From Rhyacichthys aspro (Eukaryota; Chordata; Actinopteri; Gobiiformes; Rhyacichthyidae), in assembly GCA_036850595.1 (NCBI GenBank), contig CM072160.1:18083906-18147905 (forward strand): 64,000 nt of DNA, written 5' to 3'. The position numbers were made by a program, and so were the translations under genes. Below the pieces are notes generated by a model. It was not told where the DNA came from and did not search any database. It saw nothing but the letters and a program-made list of their open reading frames with translations. Position 1 is the stretch's first letter, and each line of letters opens with the position of its first letter. Below, piece by piece: positions 59,101 through 64,000 of the stretch.

Positions 59101-60727
59101 CTTCTGCCTCCTGTCATTATCGTTTTGACTCATAGGAGCCTAAGAAAGTCAAATGTGCTTTATTGAGTGAGAATGTGTTCTGTGTTTTGACAGAAGACTG
59201 AGCAGTTTGATGAATGTGTTTAAGAAGTTGTCCGTTCGATTCAGAGAATGGCAGCTAAATTTGCCAAAAATAGTGATGCCAGTCATATTACCCAATAAAT
59301 GAAGGGTGTGCACATTTATATACTTTACGGTTACAGTGTTAGTCAGCCGTAACCTAGATGGTTTGAGATATTGTTTTGAGCCCGGGCCCCATAAATCCAG
59401 TTCTGACCCTCTTTGATCTTGCAGCAAAATGGTCGCCAGGTCATGGCCTTGTTCCAAACAAACCTTCCCTGTCATCCATTTGATTGAAAAGAAAAACTAA
59501 AAAAAATCTTGATATTTCTGCTGCACAAGCTTTTTAATATTTTATGAGGATTCTTGTTCTCTAAATCTCATAATGTTTTTTGCTACATTATGAGATTTAT
59601 AGTTATAGTTTAAGTTAAACTATTTCAAATCTGTCCAAATCCATCTTTAACCTGTATAAAAGGTGTTTTTTCCTTGTAGGCTATGTTTCATGAATGTTTT
59701 GGAATGTTGTAAAGTATCATTTTGTAATGTATAGGTCACGGCAGAATCGCTGTGTCATTTTTTTCATTAGGCAATTGCAAAATGCATTGTTTAGTGAAGT
59801 AGCCGACTTTGTGATTCACAAGGCAGATTAAGTCATGTTATTTGCTGTTAACCATTAAATTTATTGTGTTTTTTAGCCAACTTTCTCAACTTTTCAGCCA
59901 CTGGAAGCCCTGTTAAGACGTTTTTTAACTCTCATATGAAGTAGCGCTGCTTTAAGCTCTCGGATCCCTCTATAATCCCAGGCCATCGGAGGACACTTTG
60001 ACACTCTCTCCTCGAACATGAAAGGCACACAGAGACTAACAGATGAAATGTTGGAAAGATTAAAGGATACAGGCGCACCTTAGAGCTACAAAGATAGACT
60101 GTGACAGTACCACTCCTTAAATCTGTTCTTGCTGTATCTGCCCACATTGAGACGGTGTTTAAAACGGCGGCAAAACGGATTAGAAGACGCAAAACAGTGA
60201 GATCCAGAGAGAAATAAATATTAATGCAAATGTGAAATATGCATTATAGTTTGTCTGCTGTATTCTGACTGGTCTATAACTTGGTTGTGTTGTGCATTAC
60301 CCTCTCAATCCAGCGTGTGGAGCCATAAATTATGCATCTGTTTAGGAGATATGGCATTTAGAGAAGTGCAGACTAATGAATGTAATATGCTAAGATTCCC
60401 TAATGGGAAGGTGAAGCGGTGACTACGAAGTCCTCTTACCACTGGCTACATCTTACACTTAACTAGATAGATTTGGCTAGGAATTAATTAGGAGTTGTTA
60501 ATAGATCATTAGCCCCTCTAATGAGATGGTCTGGGTTTAATAGAAAAGGCTGTTGCTGCGGCCGTGTCGAGGCACATCGATGCACTGGATGTGACCGTGA
60601 AAACAAGTACATTACAGGCCCCAGTGACACCTCCTCCATCAAACACACTGCTATGTTTGTTCGCAGCTGAACCCTCACCTTGGACTGTGCAGCAGAGCAG
60701 CAGCACAAAAAGAGAAAAGGCGTCCAT
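44104..60727 (-). CDS. igsf5: IGSF5/JAM4-like immunoglobulin-superfamily cell-adhesion protein (whole gene, 8 coding exons)
   Basis: Joined exons, 5' to 3' on the minus strand: 60679-60727, 58003-58320, 52226-52353, 51504-51669, 50014-50179, 46294-46382, 45361-45428 and 44104-44199. They total 1080 nt, or 359 codons plus stop. Every junction has GT/AG ends and the phases match. The predicted protein has a signal peptide (1-16), an Ig V-type domain (about 20-122; Cys41, Trp53, Cys107), an Ig C2-type domain (about 123-221; Cys146, Trp159, Cys201), a transmembrane helix (about 233-257), and a 102-residue cytoplasmic tail ending ITTV. N-glycosylation sequons lie at 76, 172 and 188. In mammals, IGSF5/JAM4 is a tight-junction adhesion protein of kidney and gut epithelium that binds the PDZ scaffold MAGI-1; the human protein is about 400 residues and ends TTVV. 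The N-terminal Ig pattern (RFTC...MIWQLNGK), a GY(S/N)(S/T)D-type motif in the tail, the terminal PDZ ligand and the neighbouring pcp4 exon support orthology. Extracellular sequence diverges fast, so another IgSF member is possible but less likely. Confidence 0.82.
44330..44790 (+). repeat. dispersed repeat family B, copy 2 (igsf5 intron 7)
   Basis: Collinear with 12110-12800: both have TTAGCTAGCATTAGTAG, later GGAGCAACT/GTAGCAACT, ACACA..ACAT..GCATATT.ACA, then TTCAGTAGAATCA and a CTGCA-rich end. The class is unknown (likely a non-autonomous DNA element). This occupies part of intron 7 (44200-45360); the rest of that intron shows nothing. Confidence 0.6.
45361..45428 (-). CDS. igsf5: igsf5 coding exon 7: cytoplasmic tail
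   Basis: A 68-nt exon encoding residues 306-328, AVFNELIIGARS then HITDIVTSEK. It begins with AT, which completes the Asp codon opened by exon 6, and ends in phase 0. The acceptor is CTCACTCCACAG and the donor AAAAG|GTAAGC, close to consensus. It is too short to call on its own. Its place here rests on flanking splice sites and exact phase continuity with exons 6 and 8. Confidence 0.7.
45429..46293. other. igsf5 intron 6
   Basis: Unique AT-rich DNA with a T run near 46002-46010. No features recognised. Confidence 0.5.
46294..46382 (-). CDS. igsf5: igsf5 coding exon 6: cytoplasmic tail
   Basis: An 89-nt exon encoding residues 276 (split) to 305, beginning FNQSVSGG and containing KVNLGYSTDTST. 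The LGYSTD stretch resembles the SGYNSDE motif in the tail of human IGSF5, a possible tyrosine phosphorylation or adaptor site (inference). The acceptor TTCATTTGCAG and donor CACAG|GTGAGA are both good. It ends one base into an Asp codon completed by exon 7. Confidence 0.75.
47487..47550. repeat. (TATAT/ATTAT)n microsatellite
   Basis: About eight near-perfect TATAT units, then an imperfect TA-rich tail. Likely length-polymorphic. Confidence 0.8.
49015..49115 (+). repeat. old fish interspersed repeat ('GGGGCAGGAGCCTGTCCC...CAGGGCTAACAC' type)
   Basis: GAGGGGCAGGAGCCTGTCCCACCTG, then CACAAGGGCTAACAC, CACTCATTTAC and AGTCAATTCACAATCA follow the order of a common teleost element (…CTGGAGCCTATCCCAGCTG…CACAGGGCTAACAC…AGTCAATTTAGAGTCACC). 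It is decayed. The repeat at 17640-17900 is the adjacent part of the same element type. Confidence 0.6.
50014..50179 (-). CDS. igsf5: igsf5 coding exon 5: stalk, transmembrane helix and juxtamembrane tail
   Basis: Encodes a split Val221, an acidic stalk (AEVVQEEDDC), then a hydrophobic helix of about 25 residues rich in Ala/Leu and ending in a Cys cluster (CICTVLC). A basic stop-transfer YRERRR follows, then an aromatic segment (HFFFHLNCW). The acceptor is CTGTTAG|TC. An AG six bases further in would be an in-frame alternative, removing two residues. The donor GGG|GTGAGA leaves two bases of a Gly codon, matching the next exon's phase. An earlier GT (AA|GTAGGC) is out of phase. The Cys-rich membrane boundary resembles that of mammalian IGSF5. 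Confidence 0.8.
50600..50830 (+). repeat. degenerate minisatellite, GGGTTTAGTCCTGG-like units
   Basis: Repeated, diverged units such as GGGTTTGGTC, CCTAGGTTCAATTCTGGGTT, TTGGGTTTAGT, CCCTGGGTTTGGTCC and AGGTTTAGTCTGG recur every roughly 15-30 bases on the plus strand. Related words reappear at 51300-51350. This is a fish-type GGTTTAG/CCTGG tandem array in decay, inside igsf5 intron 4. Confidence 0.6.
50880..51120 (+). repeat. dispersed repeat copy in igsf5 intron 4
   Basis: The partner of 53230-53400, sharing the GTTAGTTTAATCTGTGTCC core and flanking words. The two copies lie in different introns of the same gene. Confidence 0.5.
51222..51290 (+). repeat. tRNA-derived SINE fragment
   Basis: TGGCTCACATGGTAGAGC resembles a tRNA A box, and GGATCAGTTCA about 45 bases later resembles a B box. 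The CCA end, a paired acceptor stem and a terminator are missing, so it is not a tRNA gene. Confidence 0.4.
51504..51669 (-). CDS. igsf5: igsf5 coding exon 4: second half of the C2 domain
   Basis: Encodes residues 166-220, beginning VSSDDYNV and ending SSVRLTV. The F-strand Cys is Cys201 in VDCLVSV. A second cysteine lies four residues earlier (Cys197), giving CAVDC, an unusual extra thiol. Sequons NVS (172) and NLS (188) are present. The acceptor GCGAAG has a poor pyrimidine tract, but it is the AG that continues phase 0 from exon 3. The donor is GTGG|GTGAGA. Length is 166 nt. Confidence 0.8.
51670..52225. other. igsf5 intron 3
   Basis: A short intron inside the second Ig domain. A run of A followed by (CA)n lies at 52190-52213, just downstream of the exon 3 donor. 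Nothing else is seen. Confidence 0.6.
52226..52353 (-). CDS. igsf5: igsf5 coding exon 3: first half of the second Ig (C2) domain
   Basis: Encodes residues 123-165 after a G|AA split Glu. Key residues are Cys146 in EFECQA, followed by GWYPQPTLQWQLNGRK, a canonical C-type Ig B-to-C strand motif with Trp159. The acceptor is TTTTTTGAACCAG; the donor AAAG|GTATGT is strong. Length is 128 nt, phase 1 in and phase 0 out. The second Ig domain is therefore split by an intron in its middle (next exon at 51669). The inter-domain intron (52354-58002) is the largest of the gene. Confidence 0.85.
53230..53400 (+). repeat. dispersed repeat copy (pair with 50880-51120)
   Basis: Shares the order TCCCTGAAT..., ATTGGTT..., AGAGGTAGTTTAATCTGTGTCC and TTAGTTCCACCCACT with the block at 50880-51120 (CCCCTGAATTC, ATTGGTTTTC, AGAGTTAGTTTAATCTGTGTCC, CTTAACTC). 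This direct comparison inside the window shows a repeat family. Its class is unknown. Confidence 0.5.
54731..55364. mobile_element. decayed hAT-type DNA transposon with BED-finger remnant
   Basis: The left end is TAGGGTGACAATATGTCC and the right end, reverse complemented, is CAGGGTGACCACAT. This is the TAGGGTGACCATA terminus of a widespread vertebrate hAT group whose interior begins TCCC..CCGGGACAATCCCGATTTT. Near 55060-55200, broken frames suggest a Cys-x-x-Cys...SVKH zinc-finger-like remnant of a transposase. Frameshifts and stops disrupt it. No 8-bp target duplication survives. Confidence 0.65.
57290..57592. repeat. probable MITE with CTATGTTCCC inverted ends, in igsf5 intron 2
   Basis: The left part has CTATGTTCCC (57298-57307) and the right part its reverse complement GGGAACATAG (near 57575-57584). 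Between them are CCTAACCC-type units. Fish genomes carry a repeat of the form 'gggaacatag...cctaaccc', which this resembles. Boundaries and target duplication are not resolved. Confidence 0.45.
58003..58320 (-). CDS. igsf5: igsf5 coding exon 2: N-terminal Ig V-type domain
   Basis: A complete Ig domain in one 318-nt exon, phase 1 at both ends, residues 17-122. The acceptor is a strong TTCTGTTCTTTTAG. B-strand Cys41 sits in TRFTC, the C-strand Trp53 in MIWQLNGK, and F-strand Cys107 in GEVTCDLQ, followed by a G-strand ending LFVQ. There is a sequon NVT at 76-78. The GEVTCDLQ segment lacks the usual D-x-G-x-Y-x-C Tyr (Val is at that position), as in mammalian IGSF5, which has an IRCSLQ-type motif here. 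The donor CAAG|GTCTGT is weak at +3 but is the only site that keeps phase with the next exon. Confidence 0.85.
58321..60678. other. igsf5 intron 1
   Basis: 58480-58640 is strikingly A/C-rich on the plus strand (repeated AACACA-type words). A partly inverse counterpart lies near 59160-59200 (TGTGTTCTGTGTTTTGACAG against GTCAAAACTAACACACAGAG), suggesting a decayed foldback element of about 700 bp. 59900-60480 is a unique block with ordered TAAT/ATTA-rich sites that could be a conserved non-coding element. No further exon is seen. Confidence 0.4.
60679..60727 (-). CDS. igsf5: igsf5 coding exon 1: signal peptide
   Basis: Starts at the ATG at 60727 and encodes MDAFSLFVLLLCCTVQ plus one base of the next codon. 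This is a classic short hydrophobic signal sequence. The donor is CCAAG|GTGAGG, phase 1, as is usual for signal-peptide exons joined to Ig exons. A tiny upstream frame (ATG GAG TGA) lies about 17 bases before this start. A TTTTCCCAG acceptor-like site about 26 bases upstream suggests the 5' UTR is split by an intron. Human IGSF5 has a longer N-terminus, so the start is chosen from the signal peptide and not from length homology. Confidence 0.78.
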
Positions 60728-62335
60728 TTTTTTTTATCAGTCACTCCATTGTTCAGTCCTGGGAAAACATATAGGAGACAAAATTACTTTTTTATAAACA
60801 TGGCTGTTGAGATTAATTTTCAACAGTTTTTGGTTCTGTGACTAATTAAGTGCTTAATAGTGCTGTGGTGAAAGAAAAGGTTGATAAAAGGTGCACTGTG
60901 TAAAATGTGCAACAAAATGGAACACATCAGTCAAAACCGTGTCTTCAATAGGGTATAACCACATCAAAATTATACTTCTTGGGTTTTTCTGTCGAGGAGA
61001 AAATGTCCATTTAAAGCTCCATAGAACCTATGACCTTCTGTTTCCTGTTCCCACGGCTGCCCAGAGAGGACAAACTAAGCCCAGAGTGCATTTAAGTTTC
61101 TTTTTTTGAACATGGAATCTTGCTTTGTGACTTTTTAATTCTTTTTTGGTTTCATATCACCTGACCAATTCCTACTGAATTTGCTCAGAGACAACTGCAA
61201 GGCTACTCTAGATGCGAAAGGTAAGGTTGAAGGTGCAATCTGCAATCTTGCCACCTCAAGGTAACAATTGTAGAGTTCTGTAGATGTTAGTCCATCTTAA
61301 GATTTACAAATAATTCATACCAACATTCAAATCAATCTTGACCTTGCATTCATACGACTCCATGACCACAACCCACAAAATAACGGTGCAAGAGACCCAC
61401 GACCCCCCACTGTCCCCTGAGAAAGTTAGCATACAAATGCTGCACACAAGCACAAGGCCTATATAAAACAGGCATAGCAACAATACAAAGAACACAATCT
61501 AACAACCATATTAATTAAGTAATAAAAGAGCGGTGAATACATCAGTGAAAGGAGTCCCATTAACACATTATGCAGGAACAGAACAAAAGCATAAACATAA
61601 AACATTAAACATGTCAAATTTGCATGTTTTTTTTAGATAAACTACAGTTATGAGTAAGATATGCTATTCATTATTTTATAAATAATAAAATGTCATTCTT
61701 ATTATTTATTCAACTCTTGTTATTTATGTTTCCTCATCAATTGGCCTACATTTTATATTTACTGTATATTTCCAAGGGTTTTGATTTCAGTAACATTTTA
61801 AATTACCTACACACTGCAGTAGTAAAACAAACAAAAAAACCCCCCAACAATTAACTTATGTTATTAATACATACAATTATACATGAGATTAAGACAAAAG
61901 CACAAATAACTATAAATAACCGAACAGGGATTATTGATGGAGGAGTAATTCTTCGAAAACAATTAACTAAGTAGTTTGTAGTTATTATAAAGTTATATGA
62001 ACCTTTTTCACCCTAAATAAAACACAGTAAGACTCCTGTTTACCACTGAAGCTGGCCAACGTACAAACAATGTAGTTTTGACAAAAGGAGTTCAAGTGGT
62101 ACTACATACTACAGAAAAGCAGATCTCAAAAATTATCAGGCGACCTTAATTCAGTATTGTTTGTTGTTCCAGTAATTGTTTTACTAGACCAAAAGCACTT
62201 TGCATTGAGTCAATAATATGTAGCTTCCCATTCATCATTGTTGCACAGTCTATTCTATCTACTCTTACATTCATTTACAACCATTTTTCTATCACAGGGG
62301 AAGCAGCATCTTTCACTTGTTGGTGCACGTCTTAC
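60728..62335. other. putative igsf5 5' UTR intron; mostly featureless
   Basis: AT-rich unique DNA. 61000-61100 shares the TTTAAAGCTCCAT...CTTCTGTTTCCTGTTCCC signature with the end of the dispersed family A copy at 38440-38885 (reverse orientation). 61240-61275 resembles a short fish repeat (GCAATCTTGCCACCTCAAGG). No coding potential is seen. Confidence 0.4.
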
Positions 62336-62405
62336 CTCTTTGCGATGTCTCTGTGGATGAGCGGCGGAAACATGTCAGCGATGCCACTTTACTGCCTGCT
62401 GCTCG
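62336..62405 (-). other. igsf5: candidate non-coding first exon of igsf5 (5' UTR)
   Basis: A strong donor (AAAGAG|GTAAGA) occurs at 62336. About 95 bases upstream on the minus strand is a TATA-like TATTTAA (about 62430-62436), which would place transcription start near 62405. Splicing to the acceptor before exon 1 (TTTTCCCAG, near 60753) would give a 5' UTR. Two upstream ATGs in this exon stop quickly, either inside it or soon after the join, so they would act as short uORFs. Exon start and use are inferred, not shown. Confidence 0.4.
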
Positions 62406-62419
62406 GCCATGTCACCCAA

Positions 62420-62560
62420 AACTGTCCTGTTAAATATTACCAAACTCACTGGGAACTTTGCCTCGTGATGTAAACACACTCCATGAGTCAGACGGCAAAC
62501 AATGGCCCCTGTACAACTCCCTCCTTCACTTTTCATCCAAACTCAGAAGACTCTAAATAT
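62420..62560 (-). promoter_or_regulatory. possible igsf5 promoter
   Basis: Minus-strand reading shows a TATA-like element (TATTTAA) and upstream forkhead-type motifs: TGTTTACATCACG near 62468-62480 and an ATTGTTTGCC-like site near 62500. Forkhead/HNF input would suit an epithelial gut and kidney gene. That link is inference from family knowledge, not evidence from this sequence. Confidence 0.3.
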
Positions 62561-63888
62561 AAACATCATTTCTCAACTGTCATTCTTCATTTTCAAAGTC
62601 TTGCATAATTTTAGTATTTGACATGTGATGTACGAGTCTTGCCAAAACATTGTTCTGAAACATTTAATGATTAGACTTTAATGATTAATTCCCCTCTTCT
62701 CTATTCACACACAAGTGGGGTTTTTTTACTTTCTGCTCCACTGACCAACATAAAAGCTCAAAACAAAACAGAGCAATTATTTTTGTTACCAGTCTACTTT
62801 ATTCCAATTACCATAACAATCCAATTCTTAGTCAGGTTTCTTCGTTGTACAAAGTGCATTGATTGGACGGCAGTATTGGCAGCGTGTTTCAGGAGTGGTG
62901 TTGTACAAGTACAGTCCTTCTGTTTGTGCCTTATTAATGCAGTTACACATTAACGAGTAAACATTACATTCAAATAAAACACAAGAGTTCACTAAAAGAG
63001 ACTTCTGGATACTAGAGAGTGAAGTACGGAAGCCTTGAGTTGTCATAAGTTCATACATTTAATTTTTGCAATTTCAAATTATAATATGTTGTGTTGAAAC
63101 TGTTTGTGCTTCTCTTTCAGCAGTGTTCAGTTTGTCTGCTCTTGGTTGTTTAATGAAGTGTTTCATTTGGCTCATGCCATCCATGTTGAGTGGAATGAGC
63201 CATAAAAACAGTATTATACAACAGCCCAGAGCAGACAAAGTGAGCACAGCTGGAGGAGAAGCACATTCCTTTTTCAGTCCAATCTTTACAATGAATGCCA
63301 ACCTTTACAAATCAGGTACGTCGCAAAATTAGCAGCTACATCATCATCTTTTTGTAAAATTGCATTTGTCATTGGTACTTAATAATGACTTTTGTTTTTA
63401 AATTGTTACTTCCTTTATACATGTTTGAAATAAATAAATGACATAAAAAAATGAACTGGGCAAGTGATTTAAATCGAGAAGTGAGTGCCCCTGATCTATG
63501 TCCACTGGGTTTGTTCAAAGATTATGGCATGTCCCTGCAGGGTTACCGTAGGTGATGAAGAGAGGGCTGTGATTCTGATAACAACATAACTAATCTGAAT
63601 AAAAAGTTTTGCACAACTTTGCTCGTCTCTCATGAATAACTTTTTCCAAACACTAAAAACATGGGAAATAAAATGTATGACTGTATGACAGCTTAGGACT
63701 CCCATCTTAGACAGAGGTCACTAGTGGGTTACATGTTTAGACAAGGTGACTCTTAGTGTTATAAAATCTCTACGTAAAACAAAATAATGCACATTAAAAA
63801 AAAATGACTCAATGAAGACACCACTAGTCTCTGCACATTCCATTAGTTCTACAGCATGTTCAAGCAAAATATAAAAATTAAGTCAACA
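62561..63888. other. upstream flank of igsf5
   Basis: AT-rich apart from the palindrome at 63090-63275. No exon of an upstream neighbour (B3GALT5 in mammals) is recognised. Confidence 0.35.
63090..63275. repeat. long imperfect palindrome (hairpin, arms about 75 nt)
   Basis: The left arm starts GTGCTTCTCTTTCAGCAGTG at 63106 and runs to GGCTCATGCC near 63178. The right arm (about 63191-63264) is its inverted copy: its reverse complement starts GTGCTTCTCCTCCAGCTGTG and ends GGCTCATTCC. Identity is roughly 75-80% by eye, with a loop of about 12 nt. Weaker pairing may extend another 20-30 nt outward. Both strands therefore read nearly the same peptide (LSALGC...QPRADK), which explains two mirror-image open frames. 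It is probably a foldback/MITE-type element. A transcribed hairpin is possible. Confidence 0.75.
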
Positions 63889-64000
63889 ATGCAGTCAGAA
63901 GGGAAAGAAGTGGTAAATGTGGACTTCTTTTCATTTCGCACATCTCTCGACCAACTGTATCCAGTGGGCTCCAGCAAATGGGATGACGAGGGGCAGTCAG
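63889..64000 (+). CDS. possible partial coding segment at window edge, unknown product
   Basis: From the ATG at 63889 (context AACAATGC) an open frame runs to the window end: MQSEGKEVVNVDFFSFRT, then SLDQLYPVGSSKWDDEGQS. The sequence is more GC-rich than its surroundings and amino-acid composition looks protein-like. Thirty-seven codons without a stop is not rare by chance, no splice site is visible, and I do not recognise a family. The opposite strand is also open here. Confidence 0.22.
   Translation, partial: MQSEGKEVVNVDFFSFRTSLDQLYPVGSSKWDDEGQS

Noticed and set aside
63066..63332. Two opposite-strand frames at 63.1-63.3 kb as a pair of related genes
   Set aside because: They are the two strands of one palindrome. 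The similarity comes from self-complementary DNA.
1..64000. CRISPR arrays, prokaryotic operons, viral or defence systems
   Set aside because: No regularly spaced direct repeats, no long gene-dense frames and no viral hallmark genes. Everything seen fits a vertebrate chromosome.

Overview
This window is vertebrate nuclear DNA, almost certainly from a ray-finned (teleost) fish. It is intron-rich and AT-rich. It carries many decayed fish-type transposable elements: tRNA-derived SINEs, LINE 3' tails, LINE reverse-transcriptase fragments and hAT elements with short inverted termini. There are no operons or densely packed reading frames. Nearly every open frame of 60-130 codons is a chance frame in introns, repeats or intergenic DNA.

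Two genes can be supported, both on the minus strand. The right-hand third holds an immunoglobulin-superfamily gene that I assemble from eight coding exons between 60727 and 44104. The exons join with consistent splice phases into a 359-residue type I membrane protein: signal peptide, two Ig domains, one transmembrane helix, and a cytoplasmic tail ending in a class I PDZ ligand (-ITTV). Architecture and motifs fit IGSF5 (junctional adhesion molecule 4). A candidate non-coding first exon lies near 62336-62405. Further left, at 16333-16341, a CpG-rich promoter region contains a start codon followed by two codons (Met-Ser-Glu) and a donor site. This matches the very short first coding exon expected for PCP4 (Purkinje cell protein 4 / PEP-19). 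The IGSF5-then-PCP4 order on one strand is the order in the human 21q22 region, so each call supports the other. The remaining pcp4 exons must lie left of base 1, making 1-16332 part of its first intron.

Layout: 1-16332 is putative pcp4 intron 1, with several unique GC-richer blocks that may be conserved non-coding elements, a LINE fragment and a SINE. 16333-16560 is pcp4 exon 1 and promoter. 16560-44103 is the intergenic interval between igsf5 and pcp4, with LINE tails, hAT elements, two dispersed repeat families visible by comparison within the window, and more unique blocks. 44104-60727 is igsf5 with introns. 60728-64000 is upstream sequence, including a candidate 5' exon and a long imperfect palindrome at about 63090-63275.

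I see no rRNA, no intact tRNA gene, no CRISPR array, no virus and no bacterial-type system. The most useful results are the exon-by-exon igsf5 model with its PDZ-ligand terminal exon, the pcp4 start exon, a hAT element with an intact 8-bp target duplication, and two striking inverted repeats.
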